Shown here: positions 8,205 through 16,677 of the stretch, in pieces
How positions within the stretch are numbered: the first letter of the stretch is position 1
How the letters are laid out: the number at the start of each line of letters is the position of its first letter
Origin: an uncultured bacterium
Lineage (GTDB): Bacteria; Bacteroidota; Bacteroidia; Bacteroidales; Bacteroidaceae
Length of the DNA: 58,424 bases
Assembly (NCBI GenBank): GCA_905216095.1
Contig: CAJMSQ010000013.1
Location: 1-58,424 of the forward strand
Direction: 5' to 3'
Notes under the pieces: generated by a model
Told to the model about the DNA's origin: nothing
The model's database searches: none
The model's input: only the letters and a program-made list of their open reading frames with translations
Program-made: the position numbers and the translations under genes

Positions 8205-9224
8205 ATGGAGATGACTTCTATATTTCGCAAAGTGACTTCCCCGCGCTCGTTGCGCGTACTTGGTCTTTCGTTGTTCGCCGCCGCCGGTTTTTCCGCCGCG
8301 GCGCAGAACGTGGACTACTCCGTCGTGTCCGTCCCCGAGGAGGCCGGCGCCGATTTCGTCAAGGTGACGAAGACCGGCGACTATGTCTGTATGCCCCAGG
8401 TGCGGCGCACGCGGGCCGGAATCACATGGCTGTCCAACCGCATACTGGGCATTCCTCCCGGAGGCGGTGAAATCGCCTATTTGTCCTATCGTAACAACAC
8501 GACCAACATATTTATAAAGGACTTGGCGCGGCAGGGCGGCTCCACCCAGCGCACCAATCGCAGCGCGGTGCTCGATTTCACCTATTCCCCCGACGGCAAG
8601 CACATCTGCTTCTCCGAAACGCGCGGCAAGAACAATCAGATTTTCCAGACCGACGCGCGTAGCGGCTACGTCTGCCGTCAGATTACCACCGGAGACCAGG
8701 ACTATTCGCCCGTCTATGCTTCCGACATGAAGCACCTCTTCTTTGCGCGCACCGAAGCCAATGGTGCGAGCATCTGGGCCTTCAGTCCCGCCGACAACTT
8801 CCTGTCCAGCTACGCCGCAGGCATGAATCCCTGTCCGCTGCCCGGCCGGTCGGCGTTCCTCTGCGTACGCCAGAACGGCGAAGGCCGCAGCGAGTTGTGG
8901 AAAGTGGACTACCGGACCGGCGTGGAAGAGTGCCTGCTCTCCGACCCCCAGCGGAGCTTCACCTCGCCCACGGTCTCGCCCGACGGCAAATGGGTGCTTT
9001 TCGTCGGCGACAGCCACATCGAGGCTCCCGGCGTGTCTTTCTGGAACACCGACCTCTTTGTCTGCCGGCTTGACGGTACGGGTTTTGCGCAGCTCACCTA
9101 TCATGCTGCCGACGACCTCAGTCCCGTGTGGAGCGCGGACGGGCGTCACATCTACTTCATATCGCAGCGCGGTGACGCAGAAGGCACTGCCAACATCTGG
9201 CGTATGACTTTCCAACATTATTAA
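8205..9224 (+). CDS. TolB-like beta-propeller (PD40 repeat) secreted protein
   Basis: The 339-residue protein has a signal peptide ending near residue 33 (LSLFAAAGFSAAAQ). WD40-like PD40 repeats follow, with the repeating motif SPDGK (DFTYSPDGKHICF, TVSPDGKWVLF, VWSADGRHIYF). Such propellers occur in TolB and in periplasmic or surface proteins of Bacteroidetes. It is not the canonical TolB, because the N-terminal TolB domain is missing and pal/tolQRA are not nearby. It may be cotranscribed with the barrel gene 20 bp downstream. Confidence 0.75.
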   Translation: MEMTSIFRKVTSPRSLRVLGLSLFAAAGFSAAAQNVDYSVVSVPEEAGADFVKVTKTGDYVCMPQVRRTRAGITWLSNRILGIPPGGGEIAYLSYRNNTTNIFIKDLARQGGSTQRTNRSAVLDFTYSPDGKHICFSETRGKNNQIFQTDARSGYVCRQITTGDQDYSPVYASDMKHLFFARTEANGASIWAFSPADNFLSSYAAGMNPCPLPGRSAFLCVRQNGEGRSELWKVDYRTGVEECLLSDPQRSFTSPTVSPDGKWVLFVGDSHIEAPGVSFWNTDLFVCRLDGTGFAQLTYHAADDLSPVWSADGRHIYFISQRGDAEGTANIWRMTFQHY

Positions 9225-9244
9225 CTATATAAAAAGTAAGAAAG

Positions 9245-9967
9245 ATGAAGAAATTTAGATTTTTCTTGTCGCTTTGCCTCATCATGGTGGCTGCGACGGC
9301 TTCGGCCCAGTTTGCAAACGGAAGCAAGAAAGGTTCTTCCGCAGCAGTGAATACCGATTCGTACCAGCGTTTCTACGTGTCGTACAATCCGCTGAGCATT
9401 AAACCCGATTGGGACGGTGCAGAAGATATAAACTTGACAGGCTTTGCGTTCGGCTTCACCAAGGGTATCAGCATTTCCAAGTCGTTGCCCTTGTTCGTGG
9501 AAGCAGGCGCGCGTCTCCAATATGGCTTCAAGTCCGAAGATGAAAGCCAAAGCGGTTATTATGAAGGATATCCCGCAACGGTCACTTGGGAAAATAAGTA
9601 TACCTATATGGGCATTGTCGTTCCCGTAAATCTGGCTTACAAGTGGACACCCTCCTCTTCTCCGGTATCTATCACTCCGTTCTTCGGCATTACCTTCAAG
9701 GGAAACATTATTGCCAAGGAGAAAGTAACCACTACCGCAACGGTTGCCGGCCAGTCAGCTTCGGATGAAAAAGACTATGACTATTTCGACAAGGATGAAG
9801 TAGGCAAGGACGGACAGTGGAGCCGCTTCCAGGCCGGCTGGCAAGTAGGTGTAGGCATCGACTACAAGCAACTCTATGTAGGCTTGCACTATGGTGGCGA
9901 TTTCGGAGAAGTCTGCAAGAAGACCAAGACCAGCAACTGGGCTGTCTCTGTTGGCTTCAACTTCTAA
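9245..9967 (+). CDS. Outer-membrane beta-barrel protein
   Basis: The 240-residue protein has a clear signal peptide (MKKFRFFLSLCLIMVAATASAQ). Alternating hydrophobic/polar strands follow (FVEAGARLQYGFKS, TYMGIVVPVNLAYKW, QVGVGIDYKQLYVGLHYGGDF), and the C-terminal strand ends in phenylalanine (WAVSVGFNF). This is a small porin-like OmpW/PorT-type barrel. The ligand is unknown. A strong terminator follows. Confidence 0.75.
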   Translation: MKKFRFFLSLCLIMVAATASAQFANGSKKGSSAAVNTDSYQRFYVSYNPLSIKPDWDGAEDINLTGFAFGFTKGISISKSLPLFVEAGARLQYGFKSEDESQSGYYEGYPATVTWENKYTYMGIVVPVNLAYKWTPSSSPVSITPFFGITFKGNIIAKEKVTTTATVAGQSASDEKDYDYFDKDEVGKDGQWSRFQAGWQVGVGIDYKQLYVGLHYGGDFGEVCKKTKTSNWAVSVGFNF

Positions 9968-9997
9968 TTGGCAGTCTTAACATATTGATTACATAAG

Positions 9998-10036
9998 AAA
10001 AACCGGTAACGGGGAGACTTGTTACCGGTTTTTTGT
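9998..10036 (+). terminator. Terminator after the barrel gene
   Basis: A perfect 13-bp stem (9998-10010 with 10021-10033) is followed by a T-run that reaches to 18 bp before the next start codon. Confidence 0.88.
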
Positions 10037-10053
10037 TTATTAGAGGAAAAAAC

Positions 10054-10713
10054 ATGAGACATCTGAAAATCTTTGCAACGGTTATATTGTTTCTGTCATT
10101 CGTAGGTTTCACGGCTTGCAGTAGTGATGACGGAGACGGAGGCGGTGCATCGGACAACCCTTTGGTGGGAACGTGGTGCATACCTTATTATATGGGAATG
10201 GGTACAAACCTTTTCGGATACACTTTCTTTGCTGACGGTACAGGCTATTACTTTGCCAATTATTACGTTCCTGGAGGAGAGACGAGCCATAAGAAGGAAC
10301 ATTTCACCTACCTGTACGACAATGGTGAAGTGACCTTGATATATAAGGACAGCTATGGACAGGAAGAAGACAGAGACCGGGGGCGTCTGACAAGTGCAAG
10401 TACATTAATAATAGAGGAAGAGTTATGTGTGCGCGTCGCGGCCAATGCTTCGAAAAGCGCCATAGTGGGTACGTGGACCGATAACGGAATAGATACAGAA
10501 CACATCTATACTTTTTTGGAAAACGGAAGCGGCTATTTGGAACTTCTGGACTCTCACGGCAATCCTTTGCAGGACAGGGAACGCTTTGTCTACGTGTTCA
10601 ACAACGGACAAGTGAGGGTAAGCGATGTTTATGGAGATGTAATGGAAGGATTCCTGCTGTCTGACGGCACTTTAATTGTAGGATGGCACAATCTCAGGCG
10701 TGTTTCCTATTGA
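10054..10713 (+). CDS. Lipoprotein with two lipocalin-like domains
   Basis: The 219-residue protein starts MRHLKIFATVILFLSFVGFTACSS: a type II signal peptide with the lipobox ending in Cys and an SSDDGD spacer, as in many Bacteroidetes surface lipoproteins. Two repeats follow, each beginning (L/I)VGTW (about residues 37 and 140) with an F-x(A/E)(D/N)G-x-G-Y strand, as in lipocalin-like domains. The function is unknown. The gene at 10775 has the same layout. The start at 10054 was preferred over 10033 because it gives a proper signal peptide. Confidence 0.75.
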   Translation: MRHLKIFATVILFLSFVGFTACSSDDGDGGGASDNPLVGTWCIPYYMGMGTNLFGYTFFADGTGYYFANYYVPGGETSHKKEHFTYLYDNGEVTLIYKDSYGQEEDRDRGRLTSASTLIIEEELCVRVAANASKSAIVGTWTDNGIDTEHIYTFLENGSGYLELLDSHGNPLQDRERFVYVFNNGQVRVSDVYGDVMEGFLLSDGTLIVGWHNLRRVSY

Positions 10714-10774
10714 GAAAGGAGATGTGCGGACGATTCGCCTATTGATGAAACAAAATATCAAAAACAAGTAAGAA

Positions 10775-11458
10775 ATGAAACAGTTATTTAAGATTACAGC
10801 CTTGCTGTTGCTCATCTTTACGAGTGCAGGCTTCACGGCTTGTAGCGACGATGACGACAAGGACACGGGGAACAATGAATCTATTATTGACACTTGGATG
10901 TGTTCAGATGACGACTACGAAGAAGGAGAATTTCAGGTTTTCATATTTAATGCCGACGGAACATGTTTTGAGTTCGAGCGTTATTATGATTCCTATACGG
11001 ATCAGTTTAATGAATACCGGTATTCTTACAACTATTCTTACCGTAACGGACTACTGACCATATATAATTATGACAAGGGCCGCGACTACGTCGTCAGCGT
11101 TATTCTTTCAGGCAACAGCATGAGGCTGGTAGAGGCAGACGGTGATGCATCCCACTATGTACGGCAGGGAGGAAACGCCGCGTCACCGGGGGCTTCCTTT
11201 GTCGGTTCGTGGAGATTCGACTTCGGTTCGGGCGGTTATCAGGTGGTAACCCTTAACGCCAACGGAACCGGAAGCTTCCTTGATGTAGATTATGTGAACG
11301 GTCAGACGTACTCCGAAACGGATATCATCGTTTCCTGGGCTTATTCCAATGGCAAACTATGGATTCTGTTTGACGATGGAGAGACAGACATTTATTCGGT
11401 CCGCATTTCCGGAAATGCCGTAATCGTGGACGGAGACTATTTCGTCCGTGTAGGCTAA
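10775..11458 (+). CDS. Lipoprotein with two lipocalin-like domains (paralogue)
   Basis: The 227-residue protein starts MKQLFKITALLLLIFTSAGFTACSDDDDKD, a lipoprotein signal with an acidic spacer. Two domains follow, with FNADGT(C) near residue 65 and SFVGSW near residue 145. It shares signal, length and double-domain layout with the gene 61 bp upstream, so the two look like a diverged tandem duplication. It is probably anchored in the outer membrane; the ligand is unknown. Confidence 0.75.
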   Translation: MKQLFKITALLLLIFTSAGFTACSDDDDKDTGNNESIIDTWMCSDDDYEEGEFQVFIFNADGTCFEFERYYDSYTDQFNEYRYSYNYSYRNGLLTIYNYDKGRDYVVSVILSGNSMRLVEADGDASHYVRQGGNAASPGASFVGSWRFDFGSGGYQVVTLNANGTGSFLDVDYVNGQTYSETDIIVSWAYSNGKLWILFDDGETDIYSVRISGNAVIVDGDYFVRVG

Positions 11459-11487
11459 CGGCCGACACGGTTTATTCCTTTTATGAC

Positions 11488-11530
11488 ACATCCCGGCGGT
11501 TCTTTTCAGGGCTGTCGGGATTGTTTTTCG
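11488..11530 (+). terminator. Terminator after the lipoprotein pair
   Basis: ATCCCG (11490-11495) pairs with CGGGAT (11516-11521), followed by TGTTTTT, 30 bp after the stop codon. Confidence 0.6.
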
Positions 11531-11560
11531 GGCTTGCGGAGTATGAAGTTCGGGATACGG

Positions 11561-11650
11561 AAAACTACATGCACATGTACGAAAAACTACAAGCCATGTA
11601 GTTCGAACTACATGGCTTGTAGTTGAAACTATCCCTATGATAGTTTTTCG
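11561..11650 (+). repeat. Class B array B3 with a 40-bp perfect palindrome
   Basis: Two units of opposite type (CTACAAGCCATGTAG and CTACATGGCTTGTAG) abut around TTCGAA, giving a perfect 40-bp palindrome at 11585-11624 with no loop. A diverged unit lies at about 11563-11580. Next comes ACTATC-CCTAT-GATAGT with a T-tract (11628-11648), which looks like a terminator. The array lies between the converging lipoprotein and ribD genes. Confidence 0.85.
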
Positions 11651-11722
11651 CCTCTGTATTGTATTGGTTTCCAGGTGCCTGCAAAGGCCGTTTTTCTCGC
11701 GTCGCCGTGTTCCCTTCTTGCC

Positions 11723-12706
11723 CTAATCGGTCGCGTTGCGCCAGTGGCTGAGGCTCACGTTCCAGCGGGTAATGATTTCCTTGTCCGTGCCGAAGGGCAT
11801 TCGCGGGGCGGGAACGCCGCTGCTCAGGCGGACGGGCGAGAGTTCCTCCCATGCCTCGTCCCACAGGCCGCGGTCGATGAACGATTGCAGGGTGCTTTGG
11901 CCGCCTTCGACCAGCAGGGACTGTACGCCCTCGCGGTGCAGCGCCACGAGGAGGGTATCCATGTCGGCGTAGGCCGTGAAGCCCGGCGGCAGTTCGTCTT
12001 CTCCGATGTGTCCGAGCGCCACGCGCCGCGGCGAGGGTCCCGACCAGTGGCGCACGTCAAGCCGCGGACGGTCGAGCAGGAGCGTGCGGTGTCCCACGAG
12101 GATGGCGGCGTGCGTGGCCCGCAGGTGGTGTACGTGCATCAGACTGAGGGGCGAGGAGAGGGCGGCCGGCCGTTCGGCGGCGCTGTCACGCCAGGTGTCG
12201 ATGAAACCGTCGGAGGAACGCGCCCATTTCAGGGTGATGTAAGGCCGTTGCTGCGTGTGGAAGACGATGAACCGGCGGTTCAGCGCGCGGCATTCGGCTT
12301 CGAGCACGCCCGTGGTCACTTCCACGCCCGCCCGGCGCAGTATCTCCACGCCGCGGCCGCTCACCCGGGCGAAGGGGTCTATGCACCCGATGACCACCCG
12401 CGGCAGTCCCGTGCGCACGATGAGTTCGGCACACGGCGGTGTCCGCCCGAAGTGCGCGCAGGGTTCGAGGCTCACGTACATGGTGCTCTCGCGCAGCAGG
12501 GCGCGGTCCGCGGGTCGCACGCTGCGGATGGCGTTCACCTCGGCGTGGGCCTCGCCGCAGCGCGCGTGGAAGCCTTCGCCGATGATGCGTCCGTCGTGTA
12601 CGATGACCGCCCCCACCATCGGGTTGGGCGGTGCGCCGGTTTCGCCCTGCCGGGCCAGTTGCAGGCAGCGGCGCATGTATTTTTCGTTTTCTTCTGTCGT
12701 GGTCAT
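11723..12706 (-). CDS. ribD: Bifunctional riboflavin deaminase/reductase RibD
   Basis: RibD performs two steps of riboflavin synthesis: pyrimidine deamination and reduction of the ribosyl group. The 327-residue protein has the deaminase zinc motifs CGEAHAEVNAI (about residues 47-57) and PCAHFGRTPPC (about 75-85) and a substrate block PPNPMVGAVIV. The reductase domain from about residue 145 includes LLVEGGQSTLQSFI. The start at 12706 (MTTTEENEKYMRR) gives the normal N-terminus; an ATG 51 bp upstream would run into the divergent prmC promoter. Confidence 0.94.
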   Translation of the reverse strand: MTTTEENEKYMRRCLQLARQGETGAPPNPMVGAVIVHDGRIIGEGFHARCGEAHAEVNAIRSVRPADRALLRESTMYVSLEPCAHFGRTPPCAELIVRTGLPRVVIGCIDPFARVSGRGVEILRRAGVEVTTGVLEAECRALNRRFIVFHTQQRPYITLKWARSSDGFIDTWRDSAAERPAALSSPLSLMHVHHLRATHAAILVGHRTLLLDRPRLDVRHWSGPSPRRVALGHIGEDELPPGFTAYADMDTLLVALHREGVQSLLVEGGQSTLQSFIDRGLWDEAWEELSPVRLSSGVPAPRMPFGTDKEIITRWNVSLSHWRNATD

Positions 12707-12714
12707 GTCGTTCG

Positions 12715-12722
12715 TATTTCGT
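12715..12722 (+). promoter_or_regulatory. -7 box candidate for prmC
   Basis: A TATTTTTG-type box lies about 35 bp before the prmC start in the 49-bp gap between the divergent genes. No -33 element is clear. Confidence 0.4.
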
Positions 12723-12755
12723 ATTTTTGCTTCGCTAAAAAACATTCCGTCACGC

Positions 12756-13616
12756 ATGTCGCCCCTCTACCGTCAATTGTTCGAAGTCCTGTCCCGCCGC
12801 TATGCCGCGGGCGAGGCGCGTGCGTTGGCTTTTCTTTTGCTGGACGAGGGCTTCGGCGTGTGTCGCACGGATGTCTATGCCGACAAAGTTAGGCATTTTT
12901 CAGCGGAAGAGCATCAAAGGCTCGCGGATATGTCGCGCCGGGTGGCCGAAGGCGAACCTGTGCAGTATGTGCTGGGCACGGCGGAGTTCTGCGGCCGCAG
13001 GTTCCGCGTCACGCCCGCCACGCTCATTCCCCGCCCCGAGACGGAGGAGCTGGTGGCCCTCTGCCTTGACGTCGTGTCCCGCCGCCCGGTGCCTGTGGAC
13101 CGCCCTTTGCGCCTGCTCGATGCCGGGACGGGCAGCGGCTGCATAGCGGTCAGTCTGGCCGCTGCCCTGCCTAGCGCCGAGGTCGAGGCATGGGACATCT
13201 CGGAGGCCGCGCTCGAGGTGGCGCGCGACAATGCCCGGCGTGCGGATGTACACATCCGATTTGTGCGGCAAGACCTGCTGGCGGCGTGTGCCACGGGGGA
13301 TGTGTTCGACTGCATCGTCAGCAATCCGCCCTATGTCTGCGAAAGCGAGCGCGGGGACATGGAGAGCCATGTGCTCGACCATGAGCCGCATTCCGCCCTG
13401 TTCGTCCCCGACGACGACCCGCTGCGTTTCTACCGCGCACTGGCGGCCCTGGGGCGACGGAGCCTCGTGCCGGGCGGCGCGTTGCTGGTGGAGATAAACC
13501 GGGCCTATGGGGCGGCGACGGCGGACCTCATGTCGGCGGCCGGATATGTGGATGTGCGGGTGCACAAGGACGCTTTCGGCAACGACCGCATGGCAGAGGC
13601 TTACATCGGGGAGTGA
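12756..13616 (+). CDS. prmC: Peptide chain release factor N5-glutamine methyltransferase PrmC
   Basis: PrmC (HemK) methylates the glutamine of the GGQ motif in release factors RF1 and RF2, using SAM. The 286-residue sequence has an N-terminal helical domain, the SAM-binding loop DAGTGSGCIAVSLA (about residue 122 on) and the catalytic NPPY motif in CIVSNPPYVCESE (about residue 189). The start at 12756 (MSPLYRQLFEVL) is typical of Bacteroidales. The gene is divergent from ribD and meets class A element A1 at its 3' end. Confidence 0.94.
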   Translation: MSPLYRQLFEVLSRRYAAGEARALAFLLLDEGFGVCRTDVYADKVRHFSAEEHQRLADMSRRVAEGEPVQYVLGTAEFCGRRFRVTPATLIPRPETEELVALCLDVVSRRPVPVDRPLRLLDAGTGSGCIAVSLAAALPSAEVEAWDISEAALEVARDNARRADVHIRFVRQDLLAACATGDVFDCIVSNPPYVCESERGDMESHVLDHEPHSALFVPDDDPLRFYRALAALGRRSLVPGGALLVEINRAYGAATADLMSAAGYVDVRVHKDAFGNDRMAEAYIGE

Positions 13617-13672
13617 CTCCGGCGCGGCCACGCAGTGCTTTTGTCTGCCTACGGGCCTGAAAGTACGACAGG

Positions 13673-13948
13673 ACATTAACATTTTTAACACTTCCCCGGC
13701 GGCCGCGAATCCGTACATGGCATGTAGGAGTCCGTACATGCCATGTAGTTTTTTCTGAAAGCCATGTAGTTTTTCGCAGATGGCATGTAGAAAATCCTTT
13801 TTTCCGGGGAAAACTCAACTGAAACGGGTCTGATTTTTACGAAAATAGGGACAGCCGACGCTGTCCCTATTTTTCCGTAGTGCAAAGATACGAAATTTTT
13901 TGCCCAAAAGCAAGAAGTGTTAAAATTGCTCCGCACAAGTGTTAAATT
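13673..13948 (-). repeat. Class A composite element A1
   Basis: Read on the minus strand, it has the left end ATTTTAACAC, then TTGC (13910-13913), a 19-bp spacer and TATCTTTG (13883-13890). The hairpin just after the expected start has a perfect 14-bp stem around loop CGAC (centre 13857), followed by a T-rich end. Palindromic units lie at about 13707-13790 and the right end GTTAAAAATGTTAATGT at 13673-13689. It points at the prmC 3' end, 56 bp away. A second TTTAACACTT copy lies at the outer left end. Confidence 0.88.
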
Positions 13949-14070
13949 CCCGGGCAGAGCCGAAAAACTGTCCCGTCAGGAGCCTGTTTGCGCTTCGCGG
14001 GAAAGGTGCGCGGAGAAGCCTTTTTCAACTCCGTAGGCGGAGAACAGCCGCTGCGCGTCCTGCTTCCGCG

Positions 14071-15966
14071 TCAGAACGGGAAGAGCAGGCGTATGGCGAA
14101 GATGGCGACCACGCCCATGATGACCTGCAAAGGCAGACCTATCTTGACATAGTCGGCGAAGGTGTAGTGGCCTGCGTTCATCACCATGGCGTTGGGCGGG
14201 GTGCAGATGGGCGTGGCGAAGCAGCACGAGGCGGCTACGGCGGCGGCCATCATGAAGGGCTGCGGACTGACGCCCAGTCCCTCGGCGGCGGCCCATGCGA
14301 TGGGGGCGACGAGGATGGCGGTGGCCGAGTTGCTGATGAAGGTAGAGAGCAGTGACGTGACGAGATAGACGCCGGCCAGCACGGCAAGCGGTCCGATGTC
14401 CTGGAGCGAGGCCACTAAGTTGCGGGCAATCCATCCCGAGATGCCGGTGTTGGAGAGTGCCGTGCTCATGGGCATCATGGCCGCTATGAGTACGATGCTT
14501 TCCCAGCCTATCATTTTGTACGCTCCGTCCACACTGCGCGTGCAGCCCGTCAGGACCATGGCGAGTCCCGCTATGATGACCGACGCTACCGAGGGGATGC
14601 CGATTTGTTTCTCGAAGACCATGGCCAGTACCATGATGACCATGATGCCTGCCGCTATGGGCGCCTTGTGGTTGAGGGGCACGCTGGCGGCTTCCTCGTC
14701 GGGCCGTCCGATGACCAGCCATTCGCGCGTCTTCTTGGCCAGGCTCTCTATGCCTTTCCAGGCACCGTGTACGAGGAACATGTCTCCGTTTTTCACGTCA
14801 TCGTCCATGATGTTGTCGAAGATGTAGCGTCCGCCGCGCTTGACGGCCAGCACGTTCAGCCCGTAACGCTCGCTGAAGTTGGCGGACCGCAGGGGGCGGT
14901 TGATGAGTGCCGACTCGGGCGTGATGAGCACCTCGGCCAGTCCGATTTCATAGAAGTCAAGCTTGGCTTTGCCCTCGCGCTCGTTGTCTTCGAAGACGGT
15001 AAGGTTGAGTTTCTGCGCCATGAGTTCCACCTTGTCGCGGTCGCCGAGCACGTAGAGCGTGTCGCCGCCGGCGAAGAGCGTGTCCGGTCCTACGGGTTCC
15101 TGGGTGACGGAGCCGAAGATGGACTTCGATTCGCGTCGCACCTCGAGAACGGTTACGCCGAAGTTCTTGCGGATGTCCAGCTCGGCGAGCGTGCGGCCTT
15201 CGAGCAGGGAATGGCCTTCGACGGCCTGCAGACGGAAGACGCAGTCGCTGATGTGGTATTCGTGCAACAGGCCTGCGAGCGTCTTTTCCTCGTCGCGGTT
15301 TTCGCCGTCACGGCCTTTCTTGTCGAGGAACAGGCGGCAGAGCGGATAGAGCAGCAACATGCCGACGGCGAGGCAGATGATACCGATGGGCAGGAACTCG
15401 AAAAACGCAAATTCCCCCTTGCCGTTTTCGGTCAGGTAGTTGCTGACAATCATGTTCGGCGGCGTACCGATGAGTGTCAGCACGCCTCCCATCGAACTCG
15501 CGAAGGCCAGCGGCATCATGAGCTTGGAAGGGCTGACGCCCGCGGTCTTGGACATGGCCAGGATGATGGGCAGGAGCAGCGCCACCGTACCTGTGTTGCT
15601 CACGAAGGCGGCCACGACTGCCGTGACGAGCATGACGAGGAAGAAGAGCCGTCGTTCGTCGGTTCCGGCCAGCCGCAGCAGGCGTCCGCTGATAATCTTG
15701 GCCAGGCCGGTCTGGAAGACGGCACCGCCTACGACGAAGAGTCCGATCATCATGACTACGGCCGAGTTGGAGAATCCCGCCAGTGCGGCTTTCGAGTCGA
15801 TGACGCCGGTGGCCAGCAATGCTGCGGTAGAGCAGAGGGCGATGATGTCGGAGCGCACTTTCCCCATCATGAACGCCACGATGGTGGCGGCAAAGGTGAA
15901 AATCGTGATTCCGACCTGGGCTTCCTGCGTGCCCAGCCATTGTGAGAAGGTGAGTAGGAGTTCCAT
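14071..15966 (-). CDS. SLC13/DASS family transporter with two TrkA-C domains
   Basis: The 631-residue protein has two hydrophobic halves (about residues 1-190 and 400-631) around two cytosolic TrkA-C (RCK_C) regulatory domains (about 210-390). Each half ends with an SNT/SNS motif (FVSNTGTVALLLP and FISNSATAILVAP), the substrate- and sodium-binding signature of divalent anion:Na+ symporters. The substrate (sulfate, dicarboxylate or other) cannot be read from the sequence. The start at 15966 (MELLLTFSQWL) is preferred because the upstream frame is basic and covers the promoter. Confidence 0.88.
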   Translation of the reverse strand: MELLLTFSQWLGTQEAQVGITIFTFAATIVAFMMGKVRSDIIALCSTAALLATGVIDSKAALAGFSNSAVVMMIGLFVVGGAVFQTGLAKIISGRLLRLAGTDERRLFFLVMLVTAVVAAFVSNTGTVALLLPIILAMSKTAGVSPSKLMMPLAFASSMGGVLTLIGTPPNMIVSNYLTENGKGEFAFFEFLPIGIICLAVGMLLLYPLCRLFLDKKGRDGENRDEEKTLAGLLHEYHISDCVFRLQAVEGHSLLEGRTLAELDIRKNFGVTVLEVRRESKSIFGSVTQEPVGPDTLFAGGDTLYVLGDRDKVELMAQKLNLTVFEDNEREGKAKLDFYEIGLAEVLITPESALINRPLRSANFSERYGLNVLAVKRGGRYIFDNIMDDDVKNGDMFLVHGAWKGIESLAKKTREWLVIGRPDEEAASVPLNHKAPIAAGIMVIMVLAMVFEKQIGIPSVASVIIAGLAMVLTGCTRSVDGAYKMIGWESIVLIAAMMPMSTALSNTGISGWIARNLVASLQDIGPLAVLAGVYLVTSLLSTFISNSATAILVAPIAWAAAEGLGVSPQPFMMAAAVAASCCFATPICTPPNAMVMNAGHYTFADYVKIGLPLQVIMGVVAIFAIRLLFPF

Positions 15967-16046
15967 TTTATAGGTGCTGTTTGGTTTTCGTTCGTTTTCG
16001 GCCGTTGTCCGGCCGGTCTTGGTGTCGCTCAGAGGGACAAAAACTG

Positions 16047-16077
16047 CACGAAGATAGTCCAAACAATCGATACGGCC
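16047..16077 (-). promoter_or_regulatory. Promoter of the SLC13 transporter gene
   Basis: On the minus strand TTGG (16074-16077), a 19-bp spacer and TATCTTCG (16047-16054) are seen, with one mismatch in the -7 box. The leader is about 75 bases. Confidence 0.55.
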
Positions 16078-16203
16078 AATTTTGTGCCGCCGTTTTTTAC
16101 GCTTTTTCGGCCGTGAATGTATGAAAAGCGTAAACTCCGGCTGGCAAAATTGTTGCAAAAGTTTGAAAAAATACTATCCGGCCCCGTTTTTTTGTCGAAA
16201 ACC

Positions 16204-16234
16204 TTGCATGTAGCCGTTGTCTGAAGTATATTTG
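16204..16234 (+). promoter_or_regulatory. Promoter of an orphan small RNA
   Basis: TTGC (16204-16207), 19 bp and TATATTTG (16227-16234) form a near-perfect promoter with no gene behind it, only a terminator 43 bp further on. Confidence 0.7.
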
Positions 16235-16240
16235 CATTGT

Positions 16241-16301
16241 GTTTTTCATAGTATTAGATTTAAGGTTAACAAGGTTGGGATACGGCGGTATCCCTTTTTT
16301 T
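16241..16301 (+). ncRNA. Small RNA candidate of about 60 nt
   Basis: The start is set about 7 nt after the -7 box and the end in the T-run after the stem GGGATAC-GGCG-GTATCCC (16277-16294). The body is AT-rich (TTAGATTTAAGGTTAACAAG) and holds no ORF of note. It lies between the divergent SLC13 gene and class A element A2. It could be a stand-alone sRNA or a decayed leader. Confidence 0.6.
16277..16301 (+). terminator. Terminator of the small RNA candidate
   Basis: A perfect 7-bp stem with a 4-base loop is followed by seven T residues. Confidence 0.82.
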
Positions 16302-16360
16302 GTGTCCTGCCGGCGGGAACGCGGGGCGTAGGTCCGGGCATCGTGCACCGGGCCGTCGGC

Positions 16361-16614
16361 GATTTTAACATAATTTGCTTTCGGGCGGAAAATGTATTAT
16401 CTTTGCAGTACGGAAGTGCGGGGACGGCCTGAAACCGTCCTTTTTTCGTGCCCGCAGGCCCGTTTCAGGGGGAAACTATCCCTATCATGGGATTTCGTAC
16501 ATGGCATGTAGGCGGAATTACATGGCTTGTAGCGTTTCCCGGGCCTGCATGTAGCGTTTCCTACATGGCATGTACGCGGCGCGAAAAGTGTAGAAAGGTT
16601 AAAAATGTTAATGT
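16361..16614 (+). repeat. Class A composite element A2
   Basis: Left end GATTTTAACA, TTGC (16375-16378), 19 bp, TATCTTTG (16398-16405). Hairpin GGACGG (16422-16427) with CCGTCC (16435-16440) and a six-T run. Then CCCGCAGGCCCGTTTCAGGG, an ACTATCCCTATCATGG block, four palindromic units from 16499 to 16574, and the right end at 16598-16614. It points towards the 3' end of the minus-strand gene at 16678. Confidence 0.9.
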
Positions 16615-16677
16615 TATAGGTTGCCGGCCGGCTGTTTCCGTCGGCGCACCCGACAGACAGGAACAACAGGATGGTCA

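Noticed and set aside
13507..13758. Plus-strand frame at the end of prmC running into element A1
   Set aside because: It overlaps prmC in another frame and ends in repeat-encoded residues; no start context or homology is seen.
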